From assembly GCA_011763485.2 (NCBI GenBank), contig JAANSK020297044.1, positions 5,381-48,475 on the forward strand: DNA of 43,095 bases, written 5' to 3'. Position numbers and translations under genes: made by a program. The notes beneath the pieces were generated by a model, which searched no databases, had not been told where the DNA came from, and saw nothing but the letters and a program-made list of their open reading frames with translations. This document shows positions 28,835 to 39,219 of this stretch, piece after piece. The DNA is from Isoetes engelmannii (lineage: Eukaryota; Streptophyta; Lycopodiopsida; Isoetales; Isoetaceae). Numbering within the stretch: the stretch's first letter is position 1; every line of letters starts with the position of its first letter.

Positions 28835-29587
28835 CTGTGTTTCTTCCAGATAGTGAGTGGCGTGATCCTCTCTTACATTTCGGTCCAACCTTCTGAACCT
28901 CACATCCTTTGCGTTTGGAGAGACCCTAGTGTTCTCAATCCAAAAGTGCTGCACCAGATCTATGACAGAATTGGGAATTGCATCTGCCCTTTGAACTCTT
29001 TTATATAAAACCCATTTTCCTCCACTGCAATCTATTTCATCCCTCTTCAATTTTGCTTTGGTTACATTCCTCGGATGAACACCCAGCACTTTGCCAAAAC
29101 CCCGGGCACTAACAAGGCTAGTAGTTTCGGTATTGCTTCCCCTTACAGTCATAGCAAGGCAACTCCCCTTGGCTGCTAAACTGTCATTGCAATTTGATTT
29201 CTTCACAATCTGAATGGTCTCCTTGAGATTGCTAACCACAATGGTCTTGGTTTGCAAATCTTTCATCTCCTCACCAATTATGCTTTGCATTGTTTCATGT
29301 TTGAGGAAATCCAGTAAAACCGATTTCTTGTCACTGTCAGAAAGGACTTTAGTGCTGCTATGAAATGAAGACAGCAATTTTATCACTTTCCGACGCTTGG
29401 TAGCGGCCGTTTTGCTTGATCCTCCCTCTGCTGATGCCATTCTTGCTAATTCTTCTTCTGCTTCTCTTTTTCTTTGCCTCTGACGTCTTTTCCGCAAGCA
29501 TTCCTGTTCTGCAGTTCTTTTCCACTTCTTCTTGATCTTCTTTGATGGGGCAGGAAGATTTTCTTCCAATTCCGAAATAATCGCCAT
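28835..29587 (-). CDS. Transposase N-terminal exon
   Basis: 251 codons starting MAIISELEENLPAPSKKIKK at 29587, about 230 bp inside the right terminal repeat, and ending at a donor (ACACAG|GTTAGA) at 28835. A basic, nuclear-localisation-like stretch (KKIKKKWKRTAEQECLRKRR) is followed by a helical region and SARGFGKVLGVHPRNVTKAK, a helix-turn-helix-like segment. Then comes IDLVQHFWIENTRVSPNAKD, a pattern that in relatives precedes the KIGxxxFxxLKP section found in the next exon (16085-16556). This is probably the DNA-binding part of the transposase. No disruption is visible in this exon. Confidence 0.75.
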
Positions 29588-29793
29588 AGCCAGGAACTGG
29601 AATTGGGCTATGGTGATTCAGATATGGCGTCGGAACAGGTGGGAGGGATGCAAAATTTTCCCTCCCACGCCATTCCAAGAAATGATGCGTATCTGGGGCA
29701 GTTACAGGAAATTCGCCAACAAACTTTTAAATTTTCACCACATTTTGAATATCCTCCACCACATTTTAATGGGGACACTGGGGACAGCAAAGG

Positions 29794-29819
29794 TGATCCA
29801 CCACTGCATACTTTCACCC
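29794..29819 (-). repeat. Right terminal inverted repeat of the large transposon
   Basis: TGATCCACCACTGCATACTT.. running to TTCACCC, the inverted partner of 8465-8490. CAAG follows at 29820-29823. Further CACCACATTTT motifs lie just inside at 29737-29770. Confidence 0.88.
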
Positions 29820-30007
29820 CAAGACGACTTCATTCCATATCTTATGAGAAAAACGACCACCAAGATATTTTTTTCAAAAGCTTAGGATCAGAACTAGCAA
29901 GCAACAGGCAGTGGTCCAGTTACACAGACATTGGGCAAACCATGCATTACAATGCTCTTTACAACACCAATTCAGACTCTGAGGAGAGTCAGCCATGGCA
30001 GGCGCGA

Positions 30008-30792
30008 GAAGAGGTTACCTATTAGCATCCATATGATACACCTTGTTGAATAAACCTGTCTCTTGCAAATAAGCAGCATAGGGCACCGTAGTTTTGGCTC
30101 CGAGATTATAAGTAAGAAAGGACTTTTGCACCCGTTCCAAGCTCTCCCAGGCACTAACACTAATGGCAGGCCCCCGCACTTCAAAATTATACAGTAAAAC
30201 AGGCTCTACCAAAGCCCGAAACAAGTGAGCTTTCCGTGACCAATCATGGATCTCTGCGCCAAAACAATTGTTTTCCCTTGCATAAAATGCTCAAAGTGTG
30301 TTCTTATAAAATTCTACACCGAGATACTTGTAGCCTATCATAAAAGACATGTCATATCTAGGTTGAGATTGAGTTCACATCACCTAGGCGTGGAAGTTGG
30401 CAGATGGGGGAACCTCCCGAGAAATAGACGCACTTGTCGAGTATGTGGATCAGATGATATTATAGAAGATGATTATCATTTAGTATTACAGTGCCCTGCA
30501 TACCAAAATTTAAGAAGCAAATGTGGCATTCCAACTAATAGTTCCATGCTCCAGTTCTTTGGCTTGTCAGGTAAGATTATTGGAAATTATCTATCTGATG
30601 TTATGAGAGTGAGAGAAGTGTCAATTAAAAATTATAAATATTTATTGGATGATTATGAAAAAGATGAGAGGGAAGCTAACGGGGCTTTAGAGAGCACGTT
30701 AGTATATTGACATATCCATTATCTTCGCTTGTAATGGCTTTCTCTAGACCTGATGGTCTCATAGACATAACAAAACATTTCATTTCATTTCT
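30008..30792 (+). mobile_element. LINE 3' end with inverted 5' part
   Basis: The + strand (30246-30710) encodes the LINE C-terminal region, RLSSHHLGVEVGRWGNLP with a C-x2-C-x10-H-x4-C finger (CRVCGSDDIIEDDYHLVLQC), and ends in a CATTTCATTTC tail at 30772-30792. Directly upstream, 30015-30224 on the - strand, is a neighbouring part of the same LINE type: LVEPVLLYNFEVRGPAISVS and ESLERVQKSF, matching the section before the finger in the LINE at 17044-18535. A 5' inverted segment is the known outcome of twin priming during LINE insertion. It is 5' truncated and dead. Confidence 0.75.
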
Positions 30793-30845
30793 CTCTCTAT
30801 GTATTCTCTCTCTACTTTCTCTCTCTCTCTCTCTCTCTCTCTCTA
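30786..30845. repeat. (CT)n microsatellite
   Basis: CTCTCTCT runs with two interruptions, directly after the LINE tail. Confidence 0.9.
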
Positions 30846-30849
30846 ATTT

Positions 30850-31935
30850 CTCCCATTGCTGCTAGTTTTTGATCACATGTCTACATAGCAGAGATATTAA
30901 ACAATTTCTTGCAAATCTATGGTTGTAAGAGAAGATGAAGACTTCCCCAATGTCAAAGTTTTGAGAAACAATTAGCAACCAGAATTTTATCAAAGAGCTA
31001 GAGAGTTTCTGGACATATCTAATTGTCATTATAAAAGTTTTCTAGTGAGTAATTTGGCAGAGTGTAGCTATATTCGACATTCATAATCGATTTTATAAAG
31101 GTTTGTCGGATCATTTACTAATGTCAATAACGTTACACTCTAGTTGATCCAGTATGATGGGGAACTCATAGTTTTGTAGCTTTGGAATAGAATGAACCAC
31201 TTCCAAGATATTCCGAGGAAGCATTGATGATCAAATGCGAACTTAACATGTATCCTTTAAGTGATCTAGCCGATTTAACAAGGATGGTCTTAGGTAGACC
31301 CACTTGTAGATCTAGCCAATTGCATGAAAGGAAGTATGTCATGATATTGAAAACTTGAGTAAGTTTTCAATAGAATGCCATTCATATCAAATGATATGAG
31401 CTTCTCTTTTGAAGAAATGATATAATCTTTCATGCAAGACATTACATTTTCTATCCTGCAGTGGCAACTAAAAGAGAAAAAAACTATTCTTACAGGTTAC
31501 AGTATTGCATGCTTCCAATCAACTGATTTGAGCACTGAGTTGGGCCAAAACAAGCATTTTTCTTCTTCACAAGTGCTTGAGTAGATTATAAATATCTACT
31601 TGCAATTGCAGAAATATGGATTAATTCTATGTGTTTTGGAGGGCAGAAGAGGAAGGTTTTAGAAGCAATGTGTTGTGACCGATCGTATACGTCAAGACCT
31701 AAAATCGTCTAAGACGACTGCTAACTGGCATGCAAGAATGCATACACTAGCAATGGGGCCATGATTTTCTTGCACGATAACAAGACAGGAAAGGCCCTCT
31801 AAAGGTGAAGGGGATCAAACATGGAAGGGACAAAGAGCAAACAAGAAAGGAGCTACACTCATACCTCCACTTTGGACGTGGTTTTAAAGCAAAGAACGTG
31901 GCATTCTCTCAGATTTTTTGTGACGTGTAAGTAGC
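30850..31935. other. Gene-free spacer
   Basis: AT-rich with no supported gene, RNA or element ends. Confidence 0.45.
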
Positions 31936-31937
31936 CC

Positions 31938-32195
31938 TCAACACACTTACCCTCGAGTTTTATAGCTGAGATCAAATCTTAGTCGTTGCTTGCGATGGTG
32001 TTACCCACCGATAACACACTTGAGGGTGCATAAACAAGCATGTTATCGATGGCCATAAAACTCTCGAGCTGCGTGTGTTAAGTCAGATAACACCATAAAA
32101 CTTGGTGTTATGCCCAGTATATGACAATCTGGGCCTTCTGCCCTCGACTATAACAGGGCATAAAACACCCTCCTCATTCCAAGGGTGTTAATATG
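31938..32195. repeat. Inverted repeats and ATAACAC/GTGTTAT motifs upstream of FHY1
   Basis: AACACACTTACCCTCGAGTT (31940-31959, continuing TTATAG) and the inverted CCATAAAACTCTCGAGCTGC (32053-32072, continuing GTGTGTTA) form an imperfect 25-bp inverted pair. GTGTTAT, ATAACAC and CATAAAAC words recur down to 32195. It may be a small degraded element in the FHY1 promoter region. The style recalls the inverted repeats before the EXORDIUM-like gene. Confidence 0.5.
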
Positions 32196-32345
32196 TTATC
32201 TTTCTCTTCTCACATAAACTGTCGCCATATCTTTGGTTCATTCGTTAAGGTTGCGTGGTAAAAGCGCCGTGTACCCTCCCCACACATGACATATCTCACG
32301 TGTTTATCCGGTAGGCCCCAAGAAGAGAAGATTTTTGTATAACAA

Positions 32346-32483
32346 ATGGCGAGGGCGTTAGGAGATGGCTTCCCTGTTGATGCCGTCGCCCATTCGATCC
32401 AACTTATTTCTGCTCTTTCCTCAGTCATGCATAAAAAATACTGGATTTCTCGGTATCAGGTCCTCGAAGAAGGCTGCAGATAG
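32346..32483 (+). other. Overlapping upstream ORF at the FHY1 start
   Basis: An ATG at 32346 in good context (AACAAATGG) opens a 45-codon frame, out of frame with FHY1, ending at TAG 32481-32483 inside exon 1. If transcripts start upstream of it, it would reduce FHY1 translation. If they start between 32349 and 32365, it is irrelevant. Confidence 0.4.
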
Positions 32484-33908
32484 GCTAAAAATCATGGCAG
32501 GGCCTTTGCAAACAGGACAACATGCTTTCGAGCCTGAGGTTTTTGATATGGAAAGGAAGACCCCAATCCTGCTGTTTGACGTAATGAGTACCCTGGTTCG
32601 AGATCCGTTTTATGAAGATGTACCTGCATATTTTGGGTATGATGAAACCATTCTGTTTTGCATTTAACTGTATTATGGTTTAGTCTTATGCACATGGAAT
32701 ACTGGCGTTCAGACTTTCATTAAATGGTTGAGTCTTATACATTTTCTTGCATGCATTTCTTTTTTCTGTTTAATTTTCTTCATGGATCCTTTTTTTACTA
32801 CCCTTATAGTATAGGAAGAAGTGCTTTTATTTTGTTGAAAATCTGTTAGGAAGGCTGACATAGGAATACCATAGTATTTCTCTATAGGCTCTCGCTAAAG
32901 GAACTGATTTCCATAAAGCATCCTACAGCTTGGCTTGAGTTCGAAAAGGGCAGCATAGATGAGGTAATCGAGCATCTTTTGCTATTAGTTTGTACTGGAC
33001 CTGATTCATGCTTGATAGGATGAACTCAAAAGGAAGTTCTTTTCTGATGGTCGGGACTTCGATTTTGATGGTAATGCATCTAGCCCATAGATCTTTCAAA
33101 TTATGATATAATGGTAAAATCTCTAGTTAACGGCTTTGTGAAAATTGGTCAAGCAGAGTGGACTACAGGAACTCTCAAGATTTTGTTACTTGTTTTAAAT
33201 TATTGATTCTGCTTTCTTTAAGAAATATATTCTCATTTTCAACTCTTGTTCAGATCATGACTACATAACCATGTTAGGGAACCAGCTTATAAAGAAACCC
33301 GAGTTTTGCAGGATTAAAGAACTGTATGCTTGCTGGTTATGAGTATCTTGAAGGAATTGAGGAGCTTCTTCAACGTCTTAAATCTGCAGGCTATAGAATG
33401 CATGCCTTTTCAAATTACCCTGCATGGTAAGTGGGTTCCTCCTTGTGGGGGGACGAGAGAGAGGAGAAAAATCTCACTTTTTGGGCTCTCAGGTATGCCA
33501 TGATCGAAGAGAAACTGAGATTGTCGCGGTACCTGTCTTGGACATTCGTTTCTTGCAACTCAGGTCGGCATGTTTTCTACCTTCTCACTTAAGCACTAGG
33601 TTTGTTGTAGAAAGTTGAGCTTTATGAAATCAGTATATGCAGGTTTGCGCAAACCAGATCAAGGTGCCTTTGTTGGAGTTGCAGAACACTTCCAACTGCA
33701 TCCGTCAAACTTCATCTTCATTGATGACCAGTAACAGTTTACACTTTACATACTAATTTTGCATAAAACAATAACAAGCTGGTTTCTTATGGTTAACTGC
33801 AGGATAAACAATGTAGAAACAGCATTACAAGTAGGAATGGTAGGGATACAATTCAAGCATGTGAAACAGTTGGAAGCTGATTTCTCTGCTCAAGGACTGG
33901 AGCTTTAA
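32365..33908 (+). CDS. FHY1: Chloroplast flavin mononucleotide hydrolase (HAD family), FHY1-like
   Basis: Seven exons: 32365-32636, 32888-32963, 33019-33070, 33312-33426, 33493-33563, 33643-33730 and 33803-33908, all GT..AG, total 780 nt, 259 residues. The first 40 or so residues (MASLLMPSPIRSNLFLLFPQ..) look like a plastid transit peptide. HAD motifs: ILLFDVMSTLVRDPFYEDVP (motif I, nucleophile Asp; the usual second Asp is Met, as I recall for Arabidopsis FHY1), HAFSNYPAW (motif II), LRKPDQGAF (motif III Lys) and FIFIDDQINNV (motif IV). The WLEFEKGSIDEDELKRKFF and SRYLSWTFVSC blocks are close to Arabidopsis FHY1. The enzyme removes phosphate from FMN to give riboflavin in plastids. The gene looks intact. 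Sequence before it holds an out-of-frame ATG at 32346. Confidence 0.87.
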
Positions 33909-34948
33909 GTGCAATGTACGGTTATTGGAACCACCGCCTCCAGTGTTATGGAGTTTACTGATACTATTATATTCTATATCTGTGATTATATGGATAATTG
34001 TTTTCTACCTAGATCAATTTTTGGCATGAATGGTTGGTAAGTGATATATAAGATAATTTTTTGACAGAGAATTGTAGTACCAGCAAAAAAAGTTAAGATG
34101 CTCTTCAATTTGTCGAACTGTAGTCCCTATTGAATTTCAAAGTATGTTTATTTTTTTTCTATAACGTTTGATGGGGTGTGAAGGGTGGATTTCCAAAGGT
34201 TTAGGGTTTGCAATTGGTTGAAGGCTTGAATAGGACGGACACTCTTTTATCCTATTTTCAATGGTTATCCATGTCCTATTTTTATAGCATGGCCTGAGTT
34301 CCTCTAGTCTGGCCTTTCATGTTAAAGGCACGAACCTGAAGTTCAGCGGGTCAGAGATGGCAATCTGTGTGGGCAGCCTACAGCATGCGAAAACCTTGTT
34401 TAATTCACGGAGTTGCTCTTGGTGTGGGAGTAGATGGGGAAGGGGGGTATATTTGGAGTAGCAGGTTTTGGTCCTTGTGGGTTCTCTGGCCTCCCCATGA
34501 GTACTTATTAGTTCTTGGTTGGGAAGGCTATCGCATGAACAGCCTAATTTAGTCCAGTATGATAAAAGCTCTCTTAGAGATCTTCTCACTTTAGCTGATT
34601 TGGACAAATTGACGGCAATTGAGGTAGATATAGCCTCCAATAATAGATCGACCCTTTAGGTTAAGAATTCTAAAAAAAAAAACCATTTCTACTGCTTATT
34701 TTGTGTTTAGCTCCTGTCCTATTGAAGCTTTAGATATAGCATGCGCATTAAAGCATCTTTAAAATTGTGGCATGGAATTTTCATTGCAGAAAATAGCATC
34801 AACACATATGGTGCTCTACAGTGAAGGGGTTAAATTTAGGGAAAGTTACGAAATTGCCCTTCACGTTTAGGGTAATTTCAACAAATGCCCTCGTGAGATC
34901 CATTATTTTGAAAATGACCTTTGGGCAGGCCACGGGCAGCTTGGGCAA
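33909..34948. other. FHY1 3' flank and gene-free spacer
   Basis: No gene with support. A long frame at 34317-34640 (-) shows no family features. Confidence 0.45.
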
Positions 34949-35032
34949 AGTTTAGGGTGTTAATTTTAGGATTAGTCAACGGCATCCCTAAGTTTAGGGT
35001 GTTAATTTTGGGATTAGTCAACGGCATCCCTA
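34949..35032. repeat. 42-bp tandem duplication with TTTAGGG motif
   Basis: Two copies (34949-34990, 34991-35032) of AGTTTAGGGTGTTAATTTT.. with one difference. Each carries a TTTAGGG telo-box-like word; another is at about 34865. Confidence 0.9.
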
Positions 35033-35315
35033 ATTCCAAGACGATTAGAGCATGGACGACTCCTAATCCGATGGATATTTTAGCACAGGCGAATGCGCAT
35101 GCCCAGCCGGTTGGTTAACTTTGTCCTTCACGTCCATTAAAATAGATCGAGCAAACGAGCTTGGAGCAAGGAAGCTTCAACCAAGATCAAGCTAATATTC
35201 GGTACGTAACGTTTGCTTGCTTGTTTTTTTCTTGCTCAGAATTGGCTACATTCTTTCCATTCATTGGCTACATTCTTTCCATTATTGAAGCAGTAATAGT
35301 TGGAAGGGGAAGAAA

Positions 35316-36970
35316 ATGGATATGGGATTGTCTGTTGGTGCTAAATTTGGTTCATTAGAAGAATGTGAGAATGCAGTTTGCGAGCAAGCAATTAAAGACC
35401 ATGTAGAATTGTCAGTGCTTAAGTCTGATTGTTCCAGATACAGGGTAAAGTGTGCTGCTGAGGGTTGTTCATGGATGCTTCTTGCTTCTGTTCTACCAGA
35501 TAGTAAAGAGGTTGCAATCAAAACCACATGTGGTGGGGTTAATCAAAGAAATAACAAGGAAGCTTGTGCTAAATGGGTGACAGAGAAATACCTTGGCAAG
35601 TTTTTGGAGCAACCTAGCTATAAGCCTTCTGATCTTGTTGCTGATGTTCGTCGAGATCATGGAGTGGAGATCACTTACCGTGTAGCATGGTTAGCAAAGG
35701 AGAATGCAATGGCTGAGCTCTACGGTGGGCATGAAGAATCTTATAAGCATTTGCATAACTTTTGCTCTCGGCTCATGGATGCCAATCTAGGTACTGTTTG
35801 TTTGATCCAGCAAGATGAACAGAAAAGATTCACGAGGTTATTTGTTGCTTTTGGTGCTAGTTTGAATGGTTTTAAGCATTGCCGCCCTATCATTACGTTC
35901 TTAACAAGTAAATATAGAGGAATCCTGCTCACGGCAACCGCTGTTGATGTTCGTGGAAGTTTGTTTCCACTGGCATATGGATGGGTTGGCATTGAAAATG
36001 ACAGCAATTGGAGCTGGTTTTTTATTCAGTTGCATGGTTGTTTGACAAAAAGCACACAAGTCGTATTTCTATCTGATCGTCAGAAAGGAATATTAGAGGG
36101 CGTATCTGCTGTATTTGGGGAAAATGCATTACATGGGTATTGTTTGAGGCATCTCGCAGAGAATTTCAAGGAGGAGTTCAAGAACACAGAATTGGTGGTT
36201 GTGAAAATCTGCTCGGGTGGCAACAGTTCCTAAGTTTGAAGAAGTACTTTAAACAATAAAGACAACAAATGCAGAGGCTGCAACTTGGTTGCTTGATGAG
36301 GGACGCCACCCCACATTTTGGGCAGAAGCTCACTTTCCTGGGTACAAGTTTGGTCATCTTACCTCTAATATTGCTGAATCTTTAAATTCTTGGTTGCTTG
36401 ATGCAAGAGACAAGCCCATCTTGTCCATGTTGACTATGATATGTGACAAAATGATGACATGGTTTTATGACCGGTGGAAGGAAGGAAATGAGGCATGGAT
36501 GGCCGCAAGACAGAGCCCATTTGCAGTTGTAAAGGAAGTTGATGATGATATCAAAGCTGCTATTGCAAGAGCACGGTACTATAGAGTACTTCCATCCACT
36601 GGTTACATTTTCAAGGTAGTTACTGCAAAGCATCAACATGTTGTGAGCTTGCAAGTTAGCACGTGCTCTTGTTTGAGGTGGCACAAATATGGTATTCCTT
36701 GTGCACATACAGCTGCATCAGTTTTATTCAAGAAACAACAAGTTCAGATGTACACATATGAGGCATATCGCTTCTATTGTGAACTTATGAAGGGATGATC
36801 AGTCATGTACCTCATCGTGGTGAAGTTGAAGGAGCCACGCGGACATGCTTCCTCCACAGATATCTCGGTTACCAGGACGTCCAAAAAAGAGAAGAACATC
36901 AATAGCGGTTGACATCAACAAAGTTAATCAATTGGATGTCGATCGATTGCCCTTAGTTAGGATCAAATGA
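35316..36970 (+). pseudogene. MULE (MuDR-type) transposase, decayed
   Basis: The first frame (35316-36233) has an N-terminal Cys-containing DNA-binding region (RVKCAAEGCSWMLLAS) and the transposase core: YRGILLTATAVDVRGSLFPL, GIENDSNWSWFF, VVFLSDRQKGILEGV (second Asp) and CLRHLAENFKEEF. The second frame (36289-36798) gives NAEAATWLLDE, HLTSNIAESLNSW (catalytic Glu) and a SWIM finger CSCLRWHKYGIPCAH. A tail LPPQISRLPGRPKKRRTS ends at 36968-36970. The block with the first catalytic Asp, normally near IIxxDGTxL, reads RPIITFLTSKYRG, so a few residues including that Asp are missing. Small frame changes near 36200, 36795 and 36840 and a TAA at about 36250 confirm decay. Terminal repeats were not found, so a former domesticated gene cannot be excluded. 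Confidence 0.8.
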
Positions 36971-37985
36971 CATGCAAAGCAAGTTATTCACAATTTTTTC
37001 CTTGTTAATTGGAGTAACGACTTGGAGCCTGCACTGATCAAGTGGTTGTTCTTCTTCAATGCAACATAAATTAAAGCTCAGTATTTTCTACTCACTTTAC
37101 ACTAATATTGAGCTTCCATTCATCTTCCAAGTTTCCATCAATCCTTCAAATGAACAGATAATGAGGGAACATTGTGCCAAGGTGTCTGTAGAAAAATGGA
37201 AGCCGTTGCATTCTCATTCAAAAATGCCACAAAAAACTCAAAAGCATGTATTGTATAACGTTTATCGTTTATTGTAAATTGCAAGTAAAGTGCAATTGTT
37301 GAAGATTAGATTTGGAGCATATGTCGAATTCTAAGAACATGGTAAAGCAGAATCAAACTTCAGATACAGCTTCTTACATTACCGTTAAACCGTCCCTTTG
37401 CATTGCATTTTTCATCGACTGTTTTATTAGAAAGACTGTGCTATTTGGAAGGGTCACCTCAAGCTCAGTCAATATAGTTTCCACGTTTTTTTTATGTAAA
37501 CTTTATACAAAGGTTCTATACTAAATTGCATAAATGATCCTTCTCCACTATTTACTATTTTGTCGTTTTCTTTTAGATTTTGCGTATATGATGATAATAC
37601 ATGTCTCGGTCTTGCAAATGACAAAAGTAAATGATCAAACTTGTTGCACTGGCAAAACATATGCTTCCAATGATTTGACTACCGGGGCAAACAATAGGAT
37701 ATTTATTATAGCTTCTGCGTTGTAAGCTTAAAATATTTATCAGTTATCAACCTCACACGTCATCTATCAATAAGCCCATTACCATCTATCAGGCCATCCG
37801 GACATTCACCTATCAAAAGTGCAGCGTATCTTCCGCTCTATATATTATCGCTTTCTTGAAATAATATCTCACAACGACCCCAAAAAAAGGTCCACACTAA
37901 AAAACAACATAAATTTTTTTCTATATGTTGTTTTTCTGCAAATTACCAAAAAAACCACGTGTGGTTATGTAGATGTATGGTTTTT
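36971..37985. other. Gene-free spacer
   Basis: AT-rich, no supported feature. Confidence 0.45.
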
Positions 37986-38140
37986 TAAGGAGATGATATG
38001 GTTTTTTTTAGAGGAAGTATGGTTTTTCTTAAGGTGATGTGGTTTTTCCAAAGGAGGTATGGTTTTCTTTTGGGGTGCTGTTGTTTTCTAAGGTGTGGTT
38101 TTTTAAGGTGTGGTTTTTTAAGGTGGTGCTTTCTTAAGAA
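37976..38140. repeat. Degenerate TATGGTTTTTTAAGG tandem repeats
   Basis: About nine loose copies of (G)TATGGTTTTTNNAAGG with varying spacing. Two perfect GGTGTGGTTTTTTAA units stand at 38090-38125. Confidence 0.75.
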
Positions 38141-38160
38141 GGTAAGTTTTTTTATCTTTG

Positions 38161-38329
38161 GTGTATATCGAAGTCAATATACACCTTATATAAAACATTT
38201 GGCGTATGTTGGATCCAATATACGCCTTAAAAAATTATATCTACTCCGATATAAGCCAATTTTTTTTATTTTGGAGTATATTAAAGTAAATATACTTCTT
38301 TTAAGGTGTATATTGACTTCGACATACGT
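38161..38329. repeat. Inverted repeat with nested palindrome (MITE-like)
   Basis: GTGTATATCGAAGTCAATAT.. (38161-38187) is repeated inverted at 38303-38329 with three differences. Inside it a near-perfect 26-bp palindrome GGCGTATGTTGGATCCAATA.. (38201-38226) forms its own hairpin. It could be a foldback element; no coding sequence. Confidence 0.7.
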
Positions 38330-38458
38330 AGTATATCCACTTCGATATGTGTCTTTGTCCCCGAATGTCTTCGTATAGGTGTCTATTTCTATGTCCAATA
38401 TCAAAAGGGTAAGTCATAAGCAAATGTCGCATGTTTTAGTTCTCTAATATGCCTATGT

Positions 38459-38803
38459 GCAATGTTCTGCTTATTGCACTAAAGACTAGTAGTGCATGGC
38501 ACAAGCGATGCAATATTCTACTTACATTAAGGACTATTAGTGCATGGCCCAACATTAGGCCCAACATTAATGTGGAAAGTGCACACCTAGGCTCCAACAT
38601 GCCACCTAGGCTCCAAACATGCCACCTAGGCTCCAACATGCCAAGGTGGGTCCAACATGCCCATGTGGCTCAAACATGCCACGTGGGCTCCAACATGCCA
38701 CCTAGGCTCAAATATGCCAACGTGGCTCAAACATGCCACGTGGGTGCTTCCTACGCTCCAACATGCCAAGGTGGCTCGAACTTGCCATATGGGCTCCAAC
38801 ATG
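38459..38803. repeat. Short duplications and CTCCAACATGCCACNTNGG minisatellite
   Basis: 38459-38504 and 38510-38553 are two diverged copies of a unit around GTGCATGGCMCAA. From about 38585 there are some eleven copies of an ~20-bp unit (CTCCAACATGCCACCTAGG and variants with CACGTGG). The frames open across it are repeat products. Confidence 0.85.
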
Positions 38804-38829
38804 CAAAACATCATGCACTTAGCGTTAGC

Positions 38830-39215
38830 CAAATTCCCTGAAACTTTTACTGGACGTGGCTGCAGACGTGGCAGACCACGAGAAAAAATTGCAGCTATAA
38901 AAGCTTACATATGCAATACTTATGAATTTTCAACAAAAAAAGCATGAGAAATCACAGTAAATAGACAAAGCCTCAGCAATTCATAAAATTTAATCGAGGG
39001 TGCCACATTATCAAGGGGATGCCATGATAAAAAATTTAGATAGAAAAGATGCATGTACATGCATCAAATATCAGGTAGCAATAAAAAAGAGGGAACTTCA
39101 AGAACTTAAAGAGCCCGGTACCTTTCGCAAGTCGAACAAGGCCAGGACTTTGCGGGCCTACCTCACTAGAGGGGGAGAGGCCAAACCCCAGGAGATGGAT
39201 CCCAAAAATGTTATC
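38830..39215. other. Gene-free spacer
   Basis: No supported gene or repeat, only short open frames. Confidence 0.4.
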
Positions 39216-39219
39216 GAGC

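Larger units (their letters stand above)
8465..29819. mobile_element. Large nested DNA transposon with TIRs and gene cargo
   Basis: The left end GGGTGAAAGCATGCAGTGG.. (8465-8490) and the inverted right end (29794-29819) match over 26 bp with one mismatch. The next base on each side also pairs, and CAAG lies outside both ends (8461-8464, 29820-29823). Between them are a RING/FCP1-like phosphatase gene and a Ulp1-like protease (+ strand), a split DDE-like transposase (mostly - strand), an unknown ORF (27573-28187, +), CACCAC arrays, a LINE and an LTR retrotransposon. Without the two guests the element is about 10.8 kb. Superfamily is uncertain. A 4-bp duplication and the DFAENY-type transposase make a Sola-like assignment worth testing. 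The copy is not autonomous now: the transposase is split by an inversion and the cargo genes carry small disruptions. Confidence 0.85.

Noticed and set aside
8465-29819. Polinton or virus-like element because of the cysteine protease
   Set aside because: No capsid, DNA polymerase B, packaging ATPase or retroviral-type integrase is seen outside the nested LTR element; the protease resembles C48, not the adenovirus type.
29603-30025. 140-codon + strand ORF across the right transposon end
   Set aside because: It crosses the terminal repeat and the outer flank, and joined to the left flank it meets a stop four codons upstream. Part of it outside the element looks protein-like but there is no supporting family or splice site.
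34317-34640. Possible gene on the - strand after FHY1
   Set aside because: No domain, splice pattern or similarity that I recognise; composition suggests chance.
38585-38803. CRISPR-like spaced repeats
   Set aside because: Units are directly tandem, degenerate and without unique spacers; the DNA is eukaryotic.
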